From Pegoplata infirma (lineage: Eukaryota; Arthropoda; Insecta; Diptera; Anthomyiidae), in the NCBI GenBank assembly GCA_963921195.1, contig OY992538.1:53248852-53312851 (forward strand): a DNA stretch of 64,000 nt, written 5' to 3'. Each line of letters begins with the position of its first letter. Position 1 is the stretch's first letter. Both the position numbers and the translations under genes were made by a program. Below, piece by piece: positions 13,701 to 22,000 of the stretch. Below the pieces are notes generated by a model. The model was not told where the DNA came from, did not search any database, and saw only the letters and a list, made by a program, of their open reading frames with translations.

Positions 13701-16700
13701 GGGTATGGCAGAGTGGTGTGTTTTTGAGGATATAGCCATACTACACGTTTTGGTTAATTTACAGGGCTTGCCCTGTAATTTAATGTTACTCTCACCGGGT
13801 CATACGCCCAATTGGGATTTAGTAGCCGAAATTGTTAATGCTTTTTCAAAAACCTACCGATCGCCCAAACAATGCAGATGGCGTTATGAAGCTATTATAC
13901 AACCTAGAGAAGAGGGTAAATTAGTAGAAAGTCCCAAGAAACAAAAGAAATTAAAAACGGCACTGAAGACGGAATATCTAAAGTCTCCACTAAGATGTTT
14001 GAGAACCACACAACTTTATACCAATGATAATAATGCGGCATTTACCAAAATAATGCGTTCTCGATTTGATGGTATTAAAACGGCCTATCTGAAAAAGGCT
14101 CCACCACCCAAGAGACACTTTAATACACCAAGTTTAATGAATCCCAAACATATGGAGGTATTGCAGGAATTTGGTATAGTTAATTATGATCAGCCAATAT
14201 CACCGCAGAATATTGCAGTGATGAGAGCAAATAAAATAAGGGAAAAACAAAGAGCACAATGTCCACCGCCACCACCACCGGTGGCTACAACACAAACGAC
14301 ACAAGTTGGAGTACAACAAGGACAGCAACAACAGCAGCAGCAGCAAACGTGTGGTATTGTCCAAACGCTTCAACAACCTAGCCAGCAAACAACAACAACA
14401 CATTTACAAGAATTAGTGCAACAACAACAGCAGCAGCAACATCAACAGGTTCAAGTAGCAACAGCTACTCCAGCTCTTCATACACAACAATTACAAATAC
14501 ATCAATTGTCGGCCACATCAGGTATCGGGCAACAACAGCCACAACAACAACAACAAACTGCCACGGCTATAGTACTGCAACATGCTGCTGGCAGCCAACA
14601 ACAAATGCAACAACAGCAGACCATAGTACAACAACAAGTTACTCAATCAACACAACAACATTTGATACGACAACATGGACAATCGACTACAGCGCAAATA
14701 GTTAAGGCCATAGTTGCACCACAATCGGGTCTACTAACTACCACACAAATGCAGCAATTACAGCAACAAGCCAACAATCAACAAAGCAACACACAACAAC
14801 ATTTACAATTACAGCAACAATCTGCTAGTGGAAATTTAGTAAACACACCGTCCTCGGTTTCCGTAGTACTAACCACTCCAGTCCAAACTATCTCCTCAGC
14901 AGTAGCTAATCAGCAGCAACAACAGCAGCAACATCATGTAACACAAGTTGCATCATCAAATTCCCAAATTGTTTCACTATCACCACAACAACAAACGATA
15001 GTTTCCTCCTCACCACAAGTAGGAAGTATAGTACAAACTCAATCAATGCCACAAGTAGTATCCGTATCACAGCTGGCCACAGTAGGTACTGTGCTGACGA
15101 CATCCACGGGTATGCAACAACCTACAGCTACGGTGACTACCCTCAACACTTCAGCTCTTAGAGCACAACGGATTGTGGCAGCTCCCTCAGGCACTACACT
15201 ACAAGATGTTGTCCTACAACAAAGAACAGCTGGCAATCCAAGTCCTACTATAGTTTCAATGTCTAGCTTAGGAACAAATGTTGCACAGGCACAACTACAG
15301 GCAGCCCAATTTCAATTAGCTTCTATGCCCTCTGGATCACAACAAGTGGTTACAAAAGGTATACGCGTTAGTTCTCTACAACAAGGACAAAAACTTGCAG
15401 CCGCAGCTGCAGCAGCTCAGGCAGGCAATACGCAACAAGGTCAACAACAACCTACACACATACAACTCTATCGTCAAAGGCAAATGAAAGTTTTACAGGC
15501 TACCGGTGGGCAGCAGGGACAACAAACTGTAGTGCAGACAGCCACAGGACAAACTGCGCTAGTTAATGCTCAAGGAACCATAATACAAGGAAGTCTTATG
15601 CAAACCGGATCCGGACCAACAACAGTACAAGTAGTGCAAGGGCAAAAGGTTACTGTAGCAACATCCAACGTTGCTGTAACCACACCCAGTTCAACGGGAG
15701 TAGTAACTACAGTTGCAGCCTCACAAATGCACCAACAGCAACAGGCTCAACAGTCAAGAGCACAATTTATTAAACAAGTTGCTGCGGCTACCGGAAAACA
15801 AACAATAACCCGTCAAGTAGGAGAAAGTGATATGCTATTGGTAAAACGACAAATGATATCAGCAGCGGCACAACAAAAAGCTGCTCAAGTCCTACAACAA
15901 GGTGGACAAATTTTTACTACCAGCACGGGACAGGGTATACAAATACAACAAACTCCTGTATCCTCCGCCAACACTAACATGCAACAACAACAACCAAACA
16001 CTCAACAGCAACAAGTGCAACAAATAACACCACAACAAATTGCCACCTTAGTTAAGACTTCAGCTGTAGCCACTTCATCCTCTGGCTCCCAGGGCATAAC
16101 TGTCAATACCCAACAACAGCAACAACAGCAGACACAAAATACTGTCAATATGGCTTTATCACAGCTTAAGCCGGGTGGACAAATTAAAGTAACCATGGCT
16201 AATCAATCACAAATGAGACAACTTCACATGCAACAGCAGCAACAACAATTGGCAATGCCTAGAAAAATTTCTCGTATGACACAAATACAAGCGGCTCAAG
16301 CTGCTGCACAAGCAGCTGCCAATCAACAACAGCAAAATACTACCATAACACAATCTAATAATCCTCAACAAACTACACAAGTTACACAAAAATCTTTATC
16401 ATCTGGTTCGTCGTCTTCGTCCGCGTCGTCATCTTCCAACACCGGAAGTGTTCAGACCCAATTGGTTCATATACAAAATACCAAATCTCTACCGAATTCG
16501 GTAACGGTCCAGCAAATACAACAGGTAATGCGTCAAGGACAACCGGGTACTTTGGCAACAACTGGTTTTGTTTTGGGCAAAACAAGTGTAGGTCGGGTAA
16601 TACCCGTATCGGTGGCATCACAATCAAATCAAAGGCAAACTATACAGGTAAGTTTTAAATAAAAGAAAATATATTAATGTTGGGAGGAGAAAATTTATAG

Positions 16701-18156
16701 AGGTCGATCTTACATTTTACCCTACTAGAAGTCACCATGCGAGCTGTAGGAGCTGATTTAATAAAACAAGTTCACAAAAAATTCTATGGTGACCACCTTA
16801 AGAATTAAAGATGAAGAGGGTAGATATATCTTGAGAGTTGGGGGTTGGTCATACATTTTATTCCTCTAGGGGCATCCTTGGGATAGTTAAAGCGATGGGA
16901 GCATATTTCATAAAAATGTCATTTTGTATGGGGGTCCCTTTAGGGAGTGGAAAATCTAACTCAGGAATACGTTAGGTCCAGGAAAACATGCATTTTATAT
17001 GTTAATTTGCTGTTATTAAAAATTAGAGAACACCCACTGACAACTTCACGGACCGTCACTGCCCCATACTGTAATTTGAGGGTATAATGAGTTTTTAATT
17101 TTATTTCCATACAAATTGTTTTTGTTTTTAAAATCGACTTTCAAAAAATGTGTAGAAAATTTGAAATTTAAAATAAAACTTTTGTTAAAATAGACTTTTT
17201 ATTTTTCTATGGTACGGGCCATTGTTTTATAAAAACACTGTTTTTAATTTTTAAATTTTTAACTAAAAGTTTGTTTTCGGTCAATCATCGTTGACCATCA
17301 TCAGGGATTTTATAAAAAAATACTAAAAATTTTTTTCTGTGTGTTGAAAGCTCTTAGCCTGGTGTGCAGAAATGAATACCTCTAATGTAACACTAGGAGC
17401 TTTCACTAAGAGCTTTCAATTCACAGAAAAAACTTTTTTTTTATAAAATCCCTGATGATGGTCAACAATGTTTGACCGAAATATCGAAAATAAAACAAAC
17501 TTTTAGTTAAAAATTTAAAAACTAAAAACAGTGTTTTTATTCAAAAATATTTTTCTAAAATTCATGAACTTAAGCCAAACTAAATCAATAACATACAATA
17601 AAACAGGTCAACAATATCTTATTTTTAACAATTTTTTTGTTCTATTTTTTAGGTCGTTTCTGCTGCTTCCGCTCAGGCCTTAGCTGCGGGTAATTTAAGA
17701 GCCCACGTTACTGGTGGACAAAATATAGCTGGCACCATTAAAGTAGCAACATCCGGTTCACAATCTCAGGCACAACAGGCTATTTTCACAGCCATACAAC
17801 AACAACAGGCTGCCCAACAAAATCAACGACAAAATGCTAGTCCTGTGCGTTTACAAACGACAGCTAGTGGCAACCTGGTAGCTGTTGTACAGCAACAATC
17901 GTTACAACAGCAACAACAACAGCAGCAACAACAGAATGTTGTAGTTAGTTCATCGGGCGGTGTTGTTTCCGGACAAATGAACACCTCTAACGTAACACAA
18001 GCTGAAATAATGACTATAACACAATCTTCATCGGGAGCTACGGTAACGTCCTCAACTTCCCAGCAGCAACAACAACAAACTTCAACTACCCAACAAACTA
18101 CGCCACAACAAGTGCGTACTTTGGTTAAAAAGAAAATTATGCAAAATAAAGAATAA
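2..18156 (+). CDS. dom: domino (p400/SRCAP-type chromatin remodeller), 3' part of gene, A-type isoform
   Basis: Gene-level entry. The A-type coding path in the window is 2-43, 9834-9869, 13339-16647 and 17653-18156; all junctions are phase 0 and give 1296 residues. Domino is the SWI2/SNF2-family ATPase of the fly Tip60/p400-type complex (H2A.Z exchange, histone acetylation) in the nucleus; the ATPase domain must lie left of the window. Identification rests on the block beginning MWCPPTPPQDNDDIYIDYSL, which matches the p400 stretch just before its SANT domain, then a SANT/Myb domain with NWDLV, RSPKQCRWRYE and PREEGK, then a very long Gln-rich tail as in Domino-A and p400. The large intron 44-9833 is packed with mobile elements. 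Family assignment is strong; exact use of each exon is inferred from splice consensus and phase. Confidence 0.9.
44..49 (+). promoter_or_regulatory. dom: Isoform-deciding 5' splice site (GTAAGT) inside the open frame
   Basis: AAA|GTAAGT, phase 0 after a Lys codon. It joins in frame to the exon at 9834. Used: A-type protein. Ignored: read-through to the stop at 1744. Confidence 0.6.
1745..1947 (+). other. dom: 3' UTR of the short (B-type) transcript with poly(A) signal
   Basis: AATAAA lies at 1782-1787, about 38 nt after the stop, as expected for the short isoform's 3' end. The rest is AT-rich with no coding content. Confidence 0.5.
1948..2408 (+). repeat. Two-copy tandem duplication, ~235-bp period
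   Basis: About 1950-2170 and 2184-2408 share, in the same order, TTTCGGTAACTT, AAACTAAATCAAT, GGGAATCTTCGAGATTTTGA and AAAGCCAAG with moderate divergence. Non-coding; lies in the A-type intron just past the B-type 3' end. Confidence 0.8.
2413..2533. mobile_element. Short MITE, ~120 bp, GGATTACTCAATG terminal inverted repeats
   Basis: Perfect 13-bp inverted ends, GGATTACTCAATG and CATTGAGTAATCC. No coding capacity. No convincing target duplication was found, so the superfamily is unknown. Confidence 0.7.
2534..3419. other. AT-rich intronic sequence, no gene
   Basis: Low complexity built from ATTAAT/AATTGA words and homopolymer A and T runs, with many weak self-complementary stretches. No supported coding sequence or bounded element. 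Confidence 0.6.
3780..4767. mobile_element. hAT-type MITE, TAGAGTCCGACCGAA ends, 8-bp target duplication
   Basis: Starts TAGAGTCCGACCGAA and ends in its reverse complement, flanked on both sides by AAAATTAG (3772-3779 and 4768-4775): an exact 8-bp duplication, the hAT hallmark. Both subterminal regions are crowded with GGTTTCGGCC and CCGAATATTCGG motifs. Total 988 bp, but 466 bp plus a TA belong to a second element nested inside, so the original was about 520 bp. Confidence 0.88.
4139..4604. mobile_element. TA-flanked MITE nested in the hAT element
   Basis: Inverted ends GTGCGTTTACA and TGTAAACGCAC, extending imperfectly inward, flanked by TA on both sides. The element is 466 bp. A TTA 3-bp duplication would also fit. 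The interior has GGCGGCG/GACGGC-type words on an AT-rich background. Confidence 0.75.
5230..5403. mobile_element. MITE family copy 1, TATAGAGGCGAAGG ends
   Basis: Right end CCTTCGCCTCTATA is inverted relative to the diverged left end CTCTAGCGAAGG. The interior (GACAAAGTACGACTTGT, GGTGAATTCACATCGACAA, CGTACGTGTGAGA) matches the copy at 38481-38634 in a BBS9 intron. Confidence 0.75.
5404..5940. repeat. Dispersed repeat interrupted by a ~280-bp MITE
   Basis: The outer sequence (ACCGGTACTGG...TCC; then GTCCAGTGACATGTCA...TTTTCCTGCAGG) matches, with divergence, an uninterrupted copy at 11755-11945. The uninterrupted copy acts as the empty site and shows an insertion here at about 5530-5808, with imperfect inverted ends TGTGTTTATATCAT / ATGATATAAACACA. 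Confidence 0.75.
5941..7065. other. AT-rich intronic sequence, no gene
   Basis: Homopolymer-rich AT sequence. Open frames here are short and lack codon structure. Nothing is supportable beyond weak inverted repeats. Confidence 0.5.
7066..8632. repeat. ~1.43-kb foldback element between ~65-bp direct repeats
   Basis: Direct repeats at 7066-7128 and 8566-8632 (TTTTGGTTAATTTGTAT, TTTTATTTTTCAAAAGAACA) bracket an element at about 7133-8562 with inverted ends CTGTGCAACAAATTT / AAATTTGTTGCACAG. Inside, a ~75-bp module (TAAGCAACATTTCATTTTATGG) at about 7249-7325 recurs inverted at about 7685-7757. There are also many diverged tandem ~20-bp units of the GAATTACAATTGAT type, including three near-identical copies at 7858-7918. 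Confidence 0.7.
7935..8279. mobile_element. Hairpin MITE, ~140-bp inverted arms
   Basis: CGTGTAAAAAAATAATTA at the left and its exact inverse at the right. The arms continue as near-perfect complements for about 140 bp (AACATATCTCCTTTGATAAA; CAGATAGACTCAATTTACGG), leaving a loop of about 60 nt. It sits inside the tandem ACAATTGAT tract. The right end reads CCCGTGTAAAAA in reverse complement, close to the CCCGAGTAAAAATGT ends of the element at 42659-42936. Confidence 0.85.
8633..9833. other. AT-rich intronic sequence before the 36-nt domino exon
   Basis: Long A and T runs and (TA)n-like words with no bounded element. From about 9715 the composition becomes mixed (TGTGTGTGCGTGTTTC, TTGGTTGTTTCAAC), consistent with sequence near an exon. 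Confidence 0.5.
9834..9869 (+). CDS. dom: domino A-type micro-exon
   Basis: 36 nt, phase 0 on both sides, preceded by AACAAAAACAG and followed by GTAAGT. It encodes 12 residues ending MDQMP, which join directly to MWCPPTPPQ of the next exon; p400 also has MP before its WxPPTPPQ block. The donor is strong. The acceptor is less certain because the upstream frame is open and the pyrimidine tract is weak, so the exon could begin a little further left. Confidence 0.7.
9870..10559. repeat. Intron start with MITE-like and minisatellite fragments
   Basis: At about 10053-10184 an inverted pair (CAAAATATTNCACA / TGTGTAATATTTTGG) forms a ~130-bp palindromic element; a half copy lies at 11629-11690. Around 10395-10440 are GGTCATATCGGATATATCGG-like words related to the minisatellite at 11396-11525. 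No gene. Confidence 0.6.
10560..11064 (+). mobile_element. Decayed 3' end of a LOA/I-type retrotransposon
   Basis: Reads on the plus strand, with stops, as VPVITGHCL and later a His/Cys-rich HFICHC-like stretch, the tail that follows the RNase H domain in RNase H-bearing non-LTR elements. A second copy at 43190-43800 shares TAACCGGGCACTGTCTTAT. The hAT MITE at 11073 lies immediately downstream. Confidence 0.55.
11073..11393. mobile_element. hAT (Charlie-like) MITE with 8-bp target duplication
   Basis: Ends CAATGGTTCCCAACC and GGTTGGGAACCATTG, flanked by ATCTAACC on both sides (11065-11072, 11394-11401). The ends resemble the CAGTGGTTCTCAACC ends of Charlie-type hATs. The element is 321 bp and carries C-rich runs (CCCCCC) near both ends. 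Confidence 0.88.
11396..11525. repeat. Degenerate minisatellite, ~18-20-bp unit
   Basis: About seven imperfect copies of GGTCATATCGGATATATC, each differing by one to three bases. Related words occur at 10395-10440, so the LOA remnant and hAT probably landed in or beside one array. Confidence 0.75.
11526..12125. repeat. Dispersed-repeat copy and AT-rich sequence
   Basis: 11629-11690 is half of the palindromic element seen at 10053. 11755-11945 is the uninterrupted copy of the repeat split by a MITE at 5489-5940. The remainder is AT-rich with no gene. Confidence 0.6.
12134..12648. mobile_element. hAT MITE with ACTCAC-repeat interior, 8-bp target duplication
   Basis: Ends TAGAGATGGGC / GCCCATCTCTA, flanked by ATTGATAC on both sides (12126-12133, 12649-12656). 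The 515-bp interior has dense ACTCAC/GTGAGT repeats near both ends around an AT-rich centre. A truncated relative without termini is at about 42112-42395. Confidence 0.9.
12728..13246. mobile_element. MITE with CCCAGTCAGAAA inverted ends
   Basis: Perfect 12-bp ends CCCAGTCAGAAA (12728-12739) and TTTCTGACTGGG (13235-13246). The interior carries CCAACGTTGG palindromes. No clear target duplication, so the superfamily is undetermined. It ends 92 bp before the large domino exon. Confidence 0.75.
13339..16647 (+). CDS. dom: domino exon: conserved p400 block, SANT domain and poly-Q region
   Basis: 3309 nt, 1103 codons, phase 0 at both ends. The acceptor is a pyrimidine tract ending AAACTTTAG at 13338; the donor is CAG|GTAAGT at 16648. 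The first ATG is an internal Met, not a start. Residues 1-120 are the p400/Domino linker (WCPPTPPQD, APRSLFDRPS). Residues about 125-192 form the SANT/Myb domain. From about 310 on, the chain is Gln-rich with short Ala, Ser/Thr and Val stretches, very long compared with most remodellers but typical of Domino-A and p400. Gln codons mix CAA and CAG, so slippage should be limited. Known role of the A-type tail: nuclear assembly with Tip60-type partners. No frameshift or missing SANT tryptophan is seen. Confidence 0.93.
16648..17652 (+). other. dom: Last domino intron, filled by repeats
   Basis: 1005 nt, GTAAGT to TTTTTTAG. 16690-17030 resembles modules of the foldback at 57889-58982 (for example TCATACATTTT...CTCTAGGGGCA and TATGGGGGTCCCTTTAGGGA). 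17228-17540 is a hairpin element. The ancestral intron was probably much shorter. Confidence 0.8.
17228..17540. mobile_element. Hairpin MITE with ~110-bp arms
   Basis: Arms begin AAAAACACTGTTTTTA and mirror through TTTTTAACTAAAAGTTTGTT, TCGGTCAA and CATCATCAGGGATTTTATAA. The loop of about 80 nt includes a second inverted pair (GAAAGCTCTTAG / CTAAGAGCTTTC). The loop also has a 24-nt match to a nearby exon (see findings). Confidence 0.85.
17653..18156 (+). CDS. dom: domino A-type terminal exon
   Basis: 504 nt: 167 codons plus TAA. The acceptor is TCTATTTTTTAG, phase 0, continuing the Gln-rich tail (VVSAASAQALAAGNLRAHV, poly-Q around 17905-17935) and ending with a basic QVRTLVKKKIMQNKE. The GTG at 17845 is an internal Val. 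A basic end after a long Gln-rich tail is what I expect for Domino-A. Confidence 0.9.
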   Translation, partial: VVSAASAQALAAGNLRAHVTGGQNIAGTIKVATSGSQSQAQQAIFTAIQQQQAAQQNQRQNASPVRLQTTASGNLVAVVQQQSLQQQQQQQQQQNVVVSSSGGVVSGQMNTSNVTQAEIMTITQSSSGATVTSSTSQQQQQQTSTTQQTTPQQVRTLVKKKIMQNKE

Positions 18157-19002
18157 AAATTTTAAGAAACTTAACAAATAAAACACAATTCTTTTAAAAA
18201 ACTAAACTGTCTTTCGATCTCTCACTCTCTAAATCTTTTCTAAATTCTTTACCACATAGAATTTGTTAAAATTAAAATAACTTAATAATTTTAAAACTTC
18301 CAAAATGTAAACTTAATAGATAATATCCTAAAAAACCATCTGTTCAAAATCAGTTTAACAATTTTTTTTTTGTTTCAAAATTATTTTTAAAAATAAATTT
18401 AATTAAAATTAATAAATAATAGATAAAAAGTATTATTTGTTTTAAATTTTTTTACCACTAAACAATTACAAATTTAATTATTAAAATGAATTTAAAAAAA
18501 AAAATTTTTTTTTACTTTTTGAGGTGTTTTGTGTATAATAAAATATTAAAAAAAAATCACAAAAAAACATAAATTATAATTTCTCTATCTAAACTTTAAT
18601 ATTTAAATTAGTTGTCTTCAAAAACAAAATTTATATAGTGTATTTTATATTAACTTTTTTTTATCATCCATAACAAAAATTTATAAACTATGAAAACTCT
18701 AAATAAACTTGTAATTTATATTTAAATCTAAATTTACTAATTACACTTTTTTATATAAAATTTGTTTTAGTTGTAAACAAAAGATATATAAAATAGTAGT
18801 ACTAGTTTTAAAAACAACCATAAATATTAATTAATTCTCTTTTTGCCAAGAGAAAATACATTTTATAATGTAAATTACGTAAATATAAAAATAATATATA
18901 AAACTTAAAAAAAAAAAATAAAAGATATATTTAAAAAAATCATAAAAATTTAATACATATTGTTTTATTTATGTAGGAAGAAGTTTAAAGTTAATTAGTG
19001 AT
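18157..19002 (+). other. dom: domino 3' UTR / downstream flank
   Basis: Very AT-rich. The first AATAAA is at 18177-18182, about 20 nt after the stop, with several more further on. No coding sequence. It runs directly into the satellite array. Confidence 0.6.
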
Positions 19003-22000
19003 CATTTTTCTATAGAAAAAAAAAAATTATAGAAAAAGTCTCACAATCTGAGACATTTTTCTTATAGAAAAAGTCTCACAATCTACACATTTTTCTTATA
19101 GAAAAGTCTAACAATCTGATACATTTTTCTTATAGAAACAGTCTCACAATCTGAGACATTTTTCTTATAGAAAAAGTCTCACAATCTGAGACATTTTTCT
19201 TATAGAAAAAGTCTCACAATCTGAGACATTTTTATTATAGAAAAAGTCTCACAATCTGAAACATTTTTTTTATAGAAAAAGTCTCACAATCTGAGACATT
19301 TTTCTTATAGAAAAAGTCTCACAATCTGGGACATTTTTCTTATAGAAAAAGTCTCACAATCTAAGACATTTTTCTTATAGAAAAAGTCTCACAATCTGAG
19401 ACATTTTTCTTATAGAAAAAGTCTCACAATCTGAGACATTTTTCTTATAGAAAAAGTCTCACAATTTGAGATATTTTTCTTATGGAGAAAGTCTCACAAT
19501 CTGAGACATTTTTCTTATAGAAAAAGTCTCACAATCTGAGACATTTTTCTTATAGAAAAAGTCTCACAATCTGAGACATTTTTCTTATAGAAAAAGTCTC
19601 ACAATCTGAGACATTTTTCTTATAGAAAAAGTCTCACAATCTGAGACATTTTTCTTATAGAAAAAGTCTCACAATCTGAGACATTTTTCTTATAGAAAAA
19701 GTCTCACAATCTGAGACATTTTTCTTATAGAAAAAGTCTCACAATCTGAGACATTTTTCTTTTAGAAAAAGTCTCACAATCTGAGACATTTTTCTTATAG
19801 AAAAAGTCTCACAATCTGAGACATTTTTCTTATAGAAAAAGTCTCACAATCTGAGACATTTTTCTTATAGAAAAAGTCTCACAATCTGAGACATTTTTCT
19901 TATAGAAAAAGTCTCACAATCTGAGACATTTTTCTTATAGAAAAAGTCTCACAATCTGAGACATTTTTCTTATAGAAAAAGTCTCACAATCTGAGACATT
20001 TTTCTTATAGAAAAAGTCTCACAATCTGAGACATTTTTCTTATAGAAAAAGTCTCACAATCTGAGACATTTTTCTTATAGAAAAAGTCTCACAATCTGAG
20101 ACATTTTTCTTATAGAAAAAGTCTCACAATCTGAGACATTTTTCTTATAGAAAAAGTCTCACAATCTGAGACATTTTTCTTATAGAAAAAGTCTCACAAT
20201 CTGAGACATTTTTCTTATAGAAAAAGTCTCACAATCTGAGACATTTTTCTTATAAAAAAAGTCTCACAATCTGAGACATTTTTCTTATAGAAAAAGTCTA
20301 ACAATCTGAAACATTTTTCTTATAGAAAAAGTCTCACAATCTGAAACATTTTTCGTATAGAAAAAGTTACACAATCTGAGACATTTTTTTTATAGAAAAA
20401 GTCTCACAATCTGAGACATTTTTCTTATAGAAAAAGTCTCACAATCTGAGACATTTTTCTTATAGAAAGTCTCACAATCTGAGACATTTTTCTTATAGAA
20501 AAAGTCTCAAAATCTGAGACATTCTTCTTATAGAAAAAGTCTCACAATCTGAGACATTTTTCTTATAGAAAAAGTCTCACAATCTTAGACATTTTTTTCA
20601 TAGAAAAAGTCACAATCTGACACATTTTTCTTATAGAAAAAGTCTCACAATCTAGGCATTTTTCTTATAGAAAAATCTCACAATCTGAGACATTTTTCTT
20701 ATAGAAAAAGTCTCACAATCTGAGACATTTTTCTTATAGAAAGTCTCACAATCTGAGACATTTTTCTTATAGAAAAAGTCTCACAATCTGAGACATTTTT
20801 CTTATAGAAAAGTCTCAGATTCTGAGACATTTTTCTTATAGAAAAAGTCTCACAATCTGAGACATTTTTCTTCTCAGATTCTGAGACATTTTTCTTATAG
20901 AAAAAGTCTCAGATTCTGAGACATTTTTCTTATAGAAAAAGTCTCACAATCTGAGACATTTTTCTTATAGAAAAAGTCTCACAATCTGAGACATTTTTCT
21001 TATAGAAAAAGTCTCACAATCTGAGACATTTTTCTTATAGAAAAAGTCTCACAATCTGAGATATTTTTCTTATAGAAAAAGTCTCACAATCTGAGACATT
21101 TTTCTTATAGAAAAAGTCTCAGATTCTGAGACATTTTTGTTATAGAAAAAGTCTCACAATCTAGGCATTTTTCTTATAGAAAAATCTCACAATCTGAGAC
21201 ATTTTTCTTATAGAAAAAGTCTCACAATCTGAGACATTTTTCTTATAGAAAAAGTCTCACAATCTGAGACATTTTTCTTATAGAAAAAGTCTCACAATCT
21301 GAGACATTTTTCTTATAGAAAAAGTCTCACAATCTGAGACATTTTTCTTATAGAAAAAGTCTCACAATCTGAGACATTTTTCTTATAGAAAAAGTCTCAC
21401 AATCTGAGACATTTTTCTTACAGAAAAAGTCTCACAATCTGAGACATTTTTCTTATAGAAAAAGTCTCACAATCTGAGACATTTTTCTTATAGAAAAAGT
21501 CTCACAATCTGAGACATTTTTATTATTAAAAAAGTCTCACAATCTGAGACATTTTTCTTATAGAAAAAGTCTCACAATCTGAGACATTTTTCTTATAGAA
21601 AAAGTCTCACAATCTGAGACATTTTTCTTATTAAAAAAGGCTCACAATCTGAGACATTTTTCTTATAGAAAAAGTCTCACAATCTGAGACATTTTTCTTA
21701 TAGAAAAAGTCTCACAATCTGAGACATTTTTCTTATAGAAAAAGTCTCACAATCTGAGACATTTTTCTTATAGAAAAAGTCTCACAATCTGAGACATTTT
21801 ACTTATAGAAAAAGTCTCACAATCTGAGACATTTTTCTTATAGAAAAAGTCTCACAATCTGAGACATTTTTCTTATAGAAAAAGTCTCACAATCTGAGAC
21901 ATTTTTCTTATAGAAAAAGTCTCACAATCTGAGACATTTTTCTTATAGAAAAAGTCTCACAATCTGAGACATTTTTCTTATAGAAAAAGTCTCACAATCT

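Noticed and set aside
14200..16389. Several minus-strand frames of 60-67 codons rich in Leu, Cys and Ser
   Set aside because: Antisense shadows of the poly-Q coding exon (CAA/CAG read backwards as TTG/CTG).
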